From Gluconobacter oxydans (lineage in GTDB: Bacteria > Pseudomonadota > Alphaproteobacteria > Acetobacterales > Acetobacteraceae), in contig NZ_BJNM01000013.1 in assembly GCF_006539685.1 (NCBI RefSeq), positions 1 to 64,000 of the forward strand: 64,000 nt of DNA, read 5' to 3'. Under the pieces are notes generated by a model. The model saw nothing but the letters and a program-made list of their open reading frames with translations. It was not told the origin of the DNA and ran no database searches. Both the position numbers and the translations under genes were made by a program. Positions 6,030-13,603 of this stretch are shown here, one piece after another; position 1 is the first letter of the stretch; each line of letters opens with the position of its first letter.

Positions 6030-8270
6030 ATGGCATCCAGCAGCCTATCCAAGCCTGATCCCCGGCGAAAGCCACCTTCCACCGGAACGCGCGTTTCGGT
6101 GCTCGTGCCGCTGCCGTTTCCGGGGCCGCTCGATTACCTCGCGCCCATACCGCTTGAGCCCGGAGACCTCGTCACGGTTCCGCTGGGCCGACGCGAAACC
6201 GTGGGCTGTGTCTGGGAAACCGACCGCACCCTGCCTGCCGATTTTGCGTTGCCGGTCGGCCGTGAAGTTCCGCTTGCGCGTCTGCGTCCTGTGATCGGGA
6301 AGCTGGATGTTCGGCCTCTCCCGCAAAGCCTGCGCCGCTTCATCGACTGGGTTGCGGCCTATACGCTCACCCCGCCGGGTCTGGTGCTGGCGATGGCGAC
6401 GCGGATTCATCTGAAGGACGCGCCCAAACCCGCTCTGGGCTGGGTGCGGACGGAGATGCCCGAAGGCGATCTGCGCATCACGCCGGCCCGTCGCTCGGTG
6501 CTCAATTTTGCCTCGTCCACGCCTATGACAACTGCCGAACTGGGCTCCCGAAGCGGGGCAAGTGCTGCCGTGATCCGTGGTCTGGCCAGTGCCGGTTTGC
6601 TGCGTGAGGCCGTCATCGCCGTGGCGGCCCCGTTCGCAACGCCGGACCCGAGCCATGGCGCGCCGAAGCTTTCCGAAGAACAGGCCGAAGTCGCGCAGGA
6701 ACTCTGCGGGCCGGTCGAGGCGGGGCGGTTTCAGGTCACGCTGCTGGAAGGGGTGACCGGATCAGGCAAGACGGAGGTTTATTTCGAGGCCGTGGCGGCC
6801 TGTCTGGCCAAAGGGAAGCAGGTTCTGGTCCTGTTGCCCGAAATCGCGCTTTCCGCCCAGTGGACGGATCGTTTCATCCGCCGCTTCGGCGCAGAACCCG
6901 CCGTCTGGCATTCCGATCTCGGGGCCAAGCGGCGGCGCGAGACATGGCGCGCGGTGGCGGAAGGCAGCGCCCGCGTTGTGGTGGGTGCCCGCTCGGCGCT
7001 GTTCCTGCCCTTTGCCGATCTGGGCCTCGTCGTGGTGGACGAGGAGCATGAGAGCGCCTTCAAGCAGGAAGAGGGCGTGATGTATCACGGCCGGGACATG
7101 GCGGTTGTCCGCGCCCGTCTGGCGGATGCGCCGGCCATTCTCGTCTCCGCCACGCCGTCGCTCGAAACACTCGCGAATGTGGAAAGCGGCCGTTACCGGC
7201 ATGAACTCCTGACCGCACGACACGGCGGGGCGACCCTGCCGGATGTTTCACTCGTGGATATGCGAGCCGATCCGCCAGAACGCGGCCTGTTCCTGTCGCC
7301 CAAGCTCTGCACCGCCATCGACGAGACGCTGGAGAAGGGGGAACAGGCCATGCTGTTCCTCAACCGGCGCGGCTATGCGCCTCTGACGCTGTGTCGTGCA
7401 TGCGGGCACCGGATGCAGTGTCCGAACTGCTCGGCCTGGCTGGTGGAGCATCGGGCCCGCGGCATCCTGACCTGTCATCACTGTGGCCATACCGAGCGGA
7501 TTCCGAAGGACTGTCCGGAATGTCACGCCGAGAACTCGCTCGTGCCCATCGGGCCGGGGATCGAACGCATTACCGAAGAAGCGAAGCTGCGGTTCCCGGA
7601 TGCGAAACTGCTGGTGATGTCGTCTGATACGCTCGGCTCTCCGGCTGCCACGGCGGAAGCGGTCCGGAAGATTTCGGACGGGGAGGTCAATCTCATCATC
7701 GGCACGCAGATCGTCGCTAAAGGCTGGCATTTCCCCAAGCTGACGCTTGTGGGTGTCGTTGATGCCGATCTGGGGCTGGGTGGCGGCGATCTGCGGGCGG
7801 CGGAGCGGACCGTGCAGCTTCTGCATCAGGTCGCGGGTCGTGCGGGCCGTGCCGAGCATCGCGGCCGCGTGCTGCTTCAGAGTTATGTGGGGGAGCATCC
7901 GGTCATGACGGCGCTGGTGTCCAATGATTTCCAGACGTTCATGGAACAGGAAGCCGAGCAGAGACGGTCCTCTTTCTGGCCGCCGTACGGACGGTTGGCC
8001 GCCCTGATCGTGAGCGCCCCCAGTGCCGAAGCTGCGGATGCGCTGGCACGGGAGATCGCGCTTTCTGCGCCGGAGCGGGAAGGGGTGCAGGTCCTGGGGC
8101 CGGCTCCGGCTCCGCTCGCCGTCCTGCGGGGACGGCATCGCAGGCGCCTGCTGCTACGGACGATGCGGGGCATCGCCGTGCAGCCGATCCTGCGCCAGTG
8201 GCTTGGGGATATCAAACCCACCGGCGGAGCAAAGGTCGATATCGATATCGACCCCATTTCCTTCCTCTAA
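6030..8270 (+). CDS. priA: primosomal replication restart helicase PriA
   Basis: This 746-residue protein has full PriA architecture. A 3' DNA-binding domain lies at about residues 22-130. The helicase domain has Walker A GVTGSGKTEVYFE and the DEEH box (VVDEEHESAFKQEEG). A double zinc-binding insertion contains CRACGHRMQCPNC and CHHCGH...CPEC. Helicase motifs IGTQIVAKGWHFP and HQVAGRAGRAEHRG follow. PriA reloads the replisome at collapsed forks. GGGAGG precedes the ATG with a slightly long 12-base gap. Divergent from xerC. Confidence 0.96.
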   Translation: MASSSLSKPDPRRKPPSTGTRVSVLVPLPFPGPLDYLAPIPLEPGDLVTVPLGRRETVGCVWETDRTLPADFALPVGREVPLARLRPVIGKLDVRPLPQSLRRFIDWVAAYTLTPPGLVLAMATRIHLKDAPKPALGWVRTEMPEGDLRITPARRSVLNFASSTPMTTAELGSRSGASAAVIRGLASAGLLREAVIAVAAPFATPDPSHGAPKLSEEQAEVAQELCGPVEAGRFQVTLLEGVTGSGKTEVYFEAVAACLAKGKQVLVLLPEIALSAQWTDRFIRRFGAEPAVWHSDLGAKRRRETWRAVAEGSARVVVGARSALFLPFADLGLVVVDEEHESAFKQEEGVMYHGRDMAVVRARLADAPAILVSATPSLETLANVESGRYRHELLTARHGGATLPDVSLVDMRADPPERGLFLSPKLCTAIDETLEKGEQAMLFLNRRGYAPLTLCRACGHRMQCPNCSAWLVEHRARGILTCHHCGHTERIPKDCPECHAENSLVPIGPGIERITEEAKLRFPDAKLLVMSSDTLGSPAATAEAVRKISDGEVNLIIGTQIVAKGWHFPKLTLVGVVDADLGLGGGDLRAAERTVQLLHQVAGRAGRAEHRGRVLLQSYVGEHPVMTALVSNDFQTFMEQEAEQRRSSFWPPYGRLAALIVSAPSAEAADALAREIALSAPEREGVQVLGPAPAPLAVLRGRHRRRLLLRTMRGIAVQPILRQWLGDIKPTGGAKVDIDIDPISFL

Positions 8271-8289
8271 AGGGTTCGGGATGGGATCG

Positions 8290-8532
8290 TTAGCCTTTAC
8301 GGCTGCGGAAGAATTCCACTGTGGCAGTCAGGACGGCAATGACTGACAGAAGCTGCTGGAAATATGGACGATAGCGCTTGGGCCCGAAGGTTGCCATGGC
8401 CGTCATGCCAGCCAGACCGATTTCGCGCGCGCGCGTGGCCTTCTGACAGCAGGTCTTCGTCTTGGAGCAGCAGCTCTTCTTGGCTTCGGCCTGAGGGATG
8501 GCGGTTGCATGGGCGGGGGACTGCTTGGTCAT
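8290..8532 (-). CDS. small Cys-rich membrane-associated protein
   Basis: This 80-residue protein of unknown function is preceded by AGGAGATTTTAT, an excellent ribosome site that fixes the start at 8532. A cluster of Lys and Cys (KKSCCSKTKTCCQK, residues 18-31) has two CC pairs that could bind metal or form disulfides. The C-terminal half contains one moderately hydrophobic stretch (FQQLLSVIAVLTATVEFF) and a basic end. It stands alone, convergent with priA. No family recognised. Confidence 0.7.
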   Translation of the reverse strand: MTKQSPAHATAIPQAEAKKSCCSKTKTCCQKATRAREIGLAGMTAMATFGPKRYRPYFQQLLSVIAVLTATVEFFRSRKG

Positions 8533-8623
8533 ATAAAATCTCCTGAAAAAAGGAATCAGGGGATGAACACCCGGCAATACAAGGGGTTGCCAGAGCAACA
8601 GGCGGGCCGCACCGGCAGGAGCG

Positions 8624-9319
8624 TCAGTCCTGCTGGCCGTCCCGGGCCTGTTCCAGTGTCTTGAGCTGCTTGTCGGAATCGGGCGATTTTGGATTCAGCA
8701 GCAGCATCTGATGGAAGGCCTTGAGGGCGGCCTCGGGCTCATGCCGCTCATGTTCCGCTTCCGCGAGTATGCCCCAGGCCGTCGGATCACCGGGATCAGC
8801 CTGAAGCTCGACGCCCAGATCGGCGATGGCCCCATTGCTGTCGCCTGCAGCCAGCCGGATGGCGGCGCGCTGGCGGTAAAGCACGGACTGGTCAGGCTGG
8901 ATCGTGATTGCGGCCGTCAGATCGTCCTGCGCCTGCTGGAAATCATGTTTCTCCAGCGCATCATGCGAATCGCTGATGAGCATCTGCACGCTGCCGGTCA
9001 GGGCGCGGCTGCGGAGGGCTTCGGCACGTTCGGAGATTTCGCCGGCCTGCTTTTCATTCCCCGCCATGGCGAGAGCCTTTTCCGCATCCACAAGGCGATC
9101 ATGGAGCGTTTTGCGTGGCGGACGGGGGGAGGAAGCAGGGGGCGTGGCCTTTGCGGTTCCTGCCTGGGGGGCGGGAACGACAGGCTGTGCAGCGGAAGGC
9201 GCTGCGGGGCCGGACGCGGCAGGATCTGCGGCGCGTGCGGCCTGAACTGGCAGAAAAGTCAGGGCCGGGCTACAAAGCAGAACGGCGCCAGCCATCAGCC
9301 AGCGCCGCCCGTCCGTCAT
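8624..9319 (-). CDS. exported TPR protein
   Basis: This 231-residue protein starts at the ATG at 9319 (MTDGRRWLMAG). It has a signal peptide ending near ARA, an Ala/Pro-rich linker, and at least two tetratricopeptide units (HDFQQAQDDLTAAITIQPDQ; DSNGAIADLGVELQADPGD; EPEALKAFHQMLLLNPKS-like). It probably acts as a periplasmic scaffold. The gene begins 17 bases after the rpmJ stop on the same strand, so both may share the rpmJ promoter. Partner unknown. Confidence 0.82.
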   Translation of the reverse strand: MTDGRRWLMAGAVLLCSPALTFLPVQAARAADPAASGPAAPSAAQPVVPAPQAGTAKATPPASSPRPPRKTLHDRLVDAEKALAMAGNEKQAGEISERAEALRSRALTGSVQMLISDSHDALEKHDFQQAQDDLTAAITIQPDQSVLYRQRAAIRLAAGDSNGAIADLGVELQADPGDPTAWGILAEAEHERHEPEAALKAFHQMLLLNPKSPDSDKQLKTLEQARDGQQD

Positions 9320-9336
9320 CCGGCAGACCAAGGGGT

Positions 9337-9462
9337 TCAGCCCTGGCGAGCCTTCATGCGCGGGTTCTTCTTGTTGATGATGTAAACGCGGCCGCGGCGG
9401 CGGACAACGCGGCAGTCCTTGTCGCGGACCTTGGCGGACTTCAGGCTGTTGCGGATCTTCAT
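9337..9462 (-). CDS. rpmJ: 50S ribosomal protein L36 (zinc-independent form)
   Basis: This 41-residue protein reads [17 protein letters not shown]..., ending [12 protein letters not shown], typical of alphaproteobacterial L36. It keeps one Cys only and lacks the C-x2-C...C...H zinc ribbon of the classical form, so it is the zinc-free type. The longer open frame upstream to 9624 is not coding in my view. A canonical promoter lies upstream at 9536-9564. The TPR gene follows 17 bases downstream. Confidence 0.96.
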   Translation of the reverse strand: MKIRNSLKSAKVRDKDCRVVRRRGRVYIINKKNPRMKARQG

Positions 9463-9535
9463 GGTGACAGGCTCTCGACGGGTAAGGCCCTTGCGGACCG
9501 GACAGCGGGCCGGAACGCCCGCGAAAGAATGGCCC

Positions 9536-9564
9536 CGATTACCCATCCCGCCCTGCAGAGTCAA
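9536..9564 (-). promoter_or_regulatory. rpmJ promoter
   Basis: On the minus strand TTGACT (9559-9564) and TAATCG (9536-9541) are spaced by 17 bp. This fits a housekeeping sigma-70 promoter about 70 bases upstream of rpmJ. Confidence 0.65.
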
Positions 9565-9677
9565 GCTGGCAAGCCATGCAGGCGGCGGAATTCCTCGCTG
9601 CGGCCTGTTTGCAACAACCTGCAACAGCCTCGTTCAGGGTCTTTGTCCGGTCCGGATTTTCTCCTAACGTAAGAGTC

Positions 9678-10121
9678 ATGATCAAGCGCCATTCCCGTCC
9701 CGCCCTGCTGCTGGCTCTTCTTCCTCTCGCCGTCGCCCTCGCCCTCGCCAGCCCTGTTGCGGCCCGGGCCGATGATGGCGAGGCCAAGACCAATGACGAC
9801 GATCCCACGATCAACCAGCAGGGTTTTGCCATCAACAAAATCCTCCGGGTGCTGCAGACCAACCCGGACGCGGCCGGCGATTCCTGCATCAACGCGCTCA
9901 AGGAGATGCACCAGGCGCAGACGGCGCTGAGCAAGGAAGAAGGCATCGATCCCGAACACAATCAGGATATCGGCGTTGCGCGTGACGTTCTTTCCTCGGA
10001 AATGGAGGATGTCACGAATATGTGTGGTGCCGATGCTCGAACCTATTGCCGCACTGCCACAGCTCATCCGGATCCCAAGCTGACTGCGGCCTGCAACGCC
10101 CTCCCGCCCGAGGAAGACTAG
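9678..10121 (+). CDS. exported hypothetical protein with conserved-looking cysteines
   Basis: This 147-residue protein is taken from the ATG at 9678 (MIKRHSRPALLL), where a strong signal peptide begins; it ends near VAARA. The mature part is acidic, with Cys residues in GDSCINALK, TNMCGADARTYC and TAACNALP. That spacing suggests disulfide-stabilised helices in the periplasm. The upstream in-frame extension to 9576 lacks a signal-like N-terminus and is rejected. A modest GC-rich hairpin (10129-10154) follows the stop. No family recognised. Divergent from rpmJ. Confidence 0.75.
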   Translation: MIKRHSRPALLLALLPLAVALALASPVAARADDGEAKTNDDDPTINQQGFAINKILRVLQTNPDAAGDSCINALKEMHQAQTALSKEEGIDPEHNQDIGVARDVLSSEMEDVTNMCGADARTYCRTATAHPDPKLTAACNALPPEED

Positions 10122-10288
10122 TCTCCCGGACGGCGCAGATGCGAAAACGCCGTCTGTCAAAACGTGTCCAGAGGATTCGAGGACTAACTTTTCCGGGCAA
10201 GCGCTCCTAAGGTTAGAAGTCTGATTCTGGTAATGAGGGCCGTGGGACTGTTTCTGATGAAGTCTGTGCCGGGTACGGGGTATCGCTC

Positions 10289-12298
10289 TTGACCGCAGCA
10301 CTACAGTCAGTTCTTCGCCCGGGGTGGCTCCAGTTCAGTCTCAGGACCTGGTTTGCACTTGTCCTGGCGCTTGGAACAGCCTTCTGGTCGCAGCTTGACT
10401 CTCCGGCCAGTGCGGGCGTGACCGTCATGATCCTGGCGCAGCCCCTGCGTGGTCAGGCGCTGTCCAAGGCGTTCTACCGCCTTGCCGGCACCGTGCTGGG
10501 CGTCAGCGTCTCCATCATTCTCGTCGCGATGTTTAACGAGGAACGCGCCCTGTCCCTGGGTGGCGCAGCCCTCTGGATTTCAGCCTGTGCGTTCGTAGGC
10601 TCGCTGGAGCGTGATTTCCGGTCCTATGGGGCGCTTCTGGCAGGCTATACGGTCGCGCTGGTGGCCATCCCCACGATGGATGACCCGCAGAACATCTACC
10701 CTGTCAGCATCGCACGCGCCTCTGGCATCGCCATCGGCGTTGCATCCATTGCCGTGGTGAACATCCTCTCGGGCTCTCCCGAAGCCTGGCGCAGACTGTC
10801 CACGGCCATGGAGACGCTGTCCCATCGTGTGCGGCAGACCGGCAAGTCCGCCATCATGGGCGAGCCGATCGCAACGCCGGAAGAGATGATCGGGCTGAGC
10901 GGCGAGATCCTGGCACTCATGACCCAGATTTCCTACGCCCGGACCGAAGTCGAACGCGGACGCCTGCGGATGGCGGGCGCGCGGCTGGGCATCATCGGCA
11001 TGCTGACGGTTCTGACTACAAGTCGTGCCATCGCGTGGCTTCTGGAAACGGGGGGCATTTCCGACATCCTGATCCGTCACGTCCGGGCCTGGCACGAGCG
11101 TTCCGAGGACGGCACGACCCGCCTTGAGACGATGGATACGATTCTGGACGGTATTCGCAAGGAAGACCCGGATTTCGTCCCTTCGGCGCGGGAAGCCTGG
11201 TTTTTCGAGCGCTGCTCGACGCTGCTCAGTAACCGTCTGCATATCCGCACCGGCATGAATACGCTCCTGCGCGCCACACCGGCGGGCGATGCGCTCAAGC
11301 TGGCCCATCTCGAGAGCAATCCGGACTATGTGACGGCGTTCATCAACGCGATGCGCGTCCTGCTGGGCTTCAGCGTCGCTTCCGCGCTCTGTCTGGCGTC
11401 CAGCATTCCGGCTTCCGTTACGGCTCTGTCGCAGACGGCTCTGGTCCTGACGCTGGCGTCCACGGCCATCGACACGGCCCAGTTCGGCAAGGGCGCGATC
11501 ATCGGCATGCCCGCGGGCATTCTGGTGGCCGCCTGGCTGGACTTCATGATCCTGCCGCATGTGGAAAGCATGCTGGGTCTGGCGCTGGTGCTTCTGCCGC
11601 AGACCATCATTTCCTGCCTGCTGCTGATGAATCCGAAAACGAGTGCCATCGGCTTCAATTACGGCGTGTTCTTTCTGGTGTTCATCGGGCTCGGTAATCA
11701 CCACAATTACGACCCCCTGGCCTTTATCACCCGCAACACCTTCTATGCGATGGCGGCCGTGCTCTCCTTCGTGCTGCTGGTTCTGCTGTGGCCCCCCACC
11801 GCGCGACGGCACCGGTTCCGGCTGGCGGTTTCCATTGCCTATGATCTGGAAACGCAGCTCGCCGGGCATGGCGAGCGGATGGGGCCGCCGCTTCTCAGCC
11901 GGAAATACGAACGCCTGAGCCAGTTCCTGATGTGGACGGACCGGATGCACGATCCCGGTCTGCGTTCCCGACGTGTCTTCAACCGCTTCGTGGCCCTGGA
12001 GGACTTTTCCAGTACGATCGCCCGTGTCCGGCACTATCTGGATCAGGCGGGGCATCTCCATGGCCTCAGGCCCATGGTCCGTCATGTCCGCCGGCTGCTG
12101 GCCCATGACAGGCTCGGCCTTCTGGAAGCCGAAATTCCCGAACTTCAGGCCATGTTCTTCGAGCGTCTGTCCGACGGTATCCGCGAAGAGCAGTCCATGA
12201 TCATCAACTGTATCGGTGGTCTTGAAGCCGTGCGGACCATGGTGCGCCTGAACCGTTCCGCCGTGCATCATTATGGAATAGGACGCAAACGATGGTGA
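10289..12298 (+). CDS. FUSC family (AaeB-like) aromatic acid efflux permease
   Basis: This 669-residue membrane protein has the two-block layout of the FUSC/AaeB family: an N-terminal block of about six hydrophobic segments (residues 15-165), a cytoplasmic helical region, a second membrane block (residues 350-500, e.g. ALLALGF-like stretches), and a long soluble C-terminus. With the DUF1656 and HlyD-type genes it forms the AaeB-AaeX-AaeA set that exports hydroxylated aromatic carboxylates in enterobacteria; the substrate here is inferred. The start is TTG at 10289; an ATG at 10257 is out of frame and stops at once. The stop overlaps the DUF1656 ATG. Confidence 0.87.
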   Translation: MTAALQSVLRPGWLQFSLRTWFALVLALGTAFWSQLDSPASAGVTVMILAQPLRGQALSKAFYRLAGTVLGVSVSIILVAMFNEERALSLGGAALWISACAFVGSLERDFRSYGALLAGYTVALVAIPTMDDPQNIYPVSIARASGIAIGVASIAVVNILSGSPEAWRRLSTAMETLSHRVRQTGKSAIMGEPIATPEEMIGLSGEILALMTQISYARTEVERGRLRMAGARLGIIGMLTVLTTSRAIAWLLETGGISDILIRHVRAWHERSEDGTTRLETMDTILDGIRKEDPDFVPSAREAWFFERCSTLLSNRLHIRTGMNTLLRATPAGDALKLAHLESNPDYVTAFINAMRVLLGFSVASALCLASSIPASVTALSQTALVLTLASTAIDTAQFGKGAIIGMPAGILVAAWLDFMILPHVESMLGLALVLLPQTIISCLLLMNPKTSAIGFNYGVFFLVFIGLGNHHNYDPLAFITRNTFYAMAAVLSFVLLVLLWPPTARRHRFRLAVSIAYDLETQLAGHGERMGPPLLSRKYERLSQFLMWTDRMHDPGLRSRRVFNRFVALEDFSSTIARVRHYLDQAGHLHGLRPMVRHVRRLLAHDRLGLLEAEIPELQAMFFERLSDGIREEQSMIINCIGGLEAVRTMVRLNRSAVHHYGIGRKRW

Positions 12299-12492
12299 TG
12301 ACACAGGTTGTCGATCTCGATGGCGTGCTGGTTTCGGCGTTCGTCATCAATCTGGCGCTGGCGCTTCTGACGCTGGCCATCCTGCGCTGGATCATGGGCT
12401 GGTTCGATCTGTGGCGTTTCGTCTGGGATCCGCCATTGGCCCAGTTCGGCATCCTGATCTGCCTGATCGGTATCTACACACTGATCCTCTGA
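12292..12492 (+). CDS. DUF1656 (AaeX-like) small membrane protein
   Basis: This 66-residue protein has two predicted membrane helices (residues 12-34 and 46-66) joined by WFDLWRFVWDPPL. That matches the DUF1656/AaeX family, always found between an FUSC permease and a membrane-fusion protein. It overlaps the permease gene by 7 bases, pointing to translational coupling. The exact role of AaeX-type proteins is unknown. Confidence 0.88.
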   Translation: MVMTQVVDLDGVLVSAFVINLALALLTLAILRWIMGWFDLWRFVWDPPLAQFGILICLIGIYTLIL

Positions 12493-12544
12493 CCCCTTTA
12501 TCCCCGCTTCGAATTCCTTTTTCCGAAACCAAGGTGACCGTCCC

Positions 12545-13495
12545 GTGCTTGCCAGTGCCCATCGCCTGATCCGCTTGACCATCACGCTCTGCATTCTCGT
12601 GGTGGCGGCTCTCGTGGTCGTCATTCTGTGGGATTACTACACGGCTTCCCCCTGGACCCGGAACGGACAGGTGCGTGCGCAGGTCGCCAATATCGCGCCC
12701 CGTGTGTCGGGACAGATCCTCGACGTGCGGGTGAAGGACAACCAGTTCGTCCACAAGGGGGACGTGCTCTATGTCATTGATCCGTTTGACTTCAAGGTGG
12801 CGCTCGATACCGCCAAAGCGCGCGTTGCCGAGCGCAAGGCCGATCTGGAATTCCGTGTCGTTCAGGCCCAGTGGCGCAAGGCCATTCCCGGCACGGCCGT
12901 CTCCGTCGAGGAAAAACGGCAGTATGAGGCCCTGTCCCAGCAGATGGAGGCCCAGTACGATGCGGCGCAGGCTGCGGAACGTCAGGCCGCGATCAATCTG
13001 GAGCGAACGGAAGTCCGCAGTTCCATCGACGGCATCGTGACCAACCTCATCATGCGCCCCGGTGACTTCGCAACTGCGGGTGTGGTCAACATCCACATCA
13101 TCGACACCAGCTCCTACTGGGTGGATGGCTATTTCGAGGAAACCAAAGTCCATGACCTCGATGAAGGCGATCTCGTCCGCATGGATCTGATGGGTTATCA
13201 CGATCCGCTCTTCGGCCATGTCGAGAGCATCACCCGCGGTATCGCCAGCAACAACGCGCTGGTGAACAAACAGGGCCTGCCGGAAGTGGACCCGGTCTAT
13301 ACTTGGGTGCGTCTGGCGCAGCGTATCCCGGTCCGCGTGAAGATCGACAAAATCCCCGATGACCTGACGCTCGCCGCTGGTATGACGGCCACCGTGACGG
13401 TCGTGTCAGAAGAAGGCAACCGCCGTCACCGCTCCACCCACGCCGCCTTCCAGCATTTCGGCGACGACATCCGTCACCTGTTCGGTCACAGATGA
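12545..13495 (+). CDS. HlyD/AaeA-like membrane fusion protein
   Basis: This 316-residue adaptor has one N-terminal membrane anchor (residues 9-32), a split biotinyl-lipoyl-like domain (NIAPRVSGQILDVRVKDNQFVHKGD and RSSIDGIVTNLIMRPGD), a short coiled-coil hairpin and a beta-barrel domain (SYWVDGYFEETKVHDLDEGD). It should link the FUSC permease to an outer-membrane channel. Translation starts at GTG 12545 behind AAGGTGA. It is the third gene of the efflux operon; an elaborate palindromic terminator follows. Confidence 0.9.
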   Translation: MLASAHRLIRLTITLCILVVAALVVVILWDYYTASPWTRNGQVRAQVANIAPRVSGQILDVRVKDNQFVHKGDVLYVIDPFDFKVALDTAKARVAERKADLEFRVVQAQWRKAIPGTAVSVEEKRQYEALSQQMEAQYDAAQAAERQAAINLERTEVRSSIDGIVTNLIMRPGDFATAGVVNIHIIDTSSYWVDGYFEETKVHDLDEGDLVRMDLMGYHDPLFGHVESITRGIASNNALVNKQGLPEVDPVYTWVRLAQRIPVRVKIDKIPDDLTLAAGMTATVTVVSEEGNRRHRSTHAAFQHFGDDIRHLFGHR

Positions 13496-13504
13496 GGATT
13501 TTGG

Positions 13505-13590
13505 AATAAAAGTTTTTGGGTTCCGCCTTTTTTCAAAAAGGCGGAGAGCTTCGAAGCTTTTTGAAAAAAGCTTCACCAAAAACTTTTATT
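13505..13590. terminator. three-stem palindromic bidirectional terminator / dispersed repeat candidate
   Basis: A perfect 15-bp outer stem (13505-13519 with 13576-13590) encloses two perfect 10-bp stems (13523-13532 with 13535-13544; 13553-13562 with 13565-13574). All three arms carry A/T runs next to G/C pairs, so both strands can form terminator-like hairpins. It separates the convergent adaptor and peptidase genes. Confidence 0.85.
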
Positions 13591-13603
13591 CGTTGAGTTC
13601 TTT

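Noticed and set aside
9463-9624. N-terminal extension of rpmJ
   Set aside because: L36 is about 41 residues, and the region holds the rpmJ promoter.
10580-12304. 574-codon open frame on the minus strand
   Set aside because: Antisense to the FUSC permease; rich in His, Gln and Arg without domain signals.
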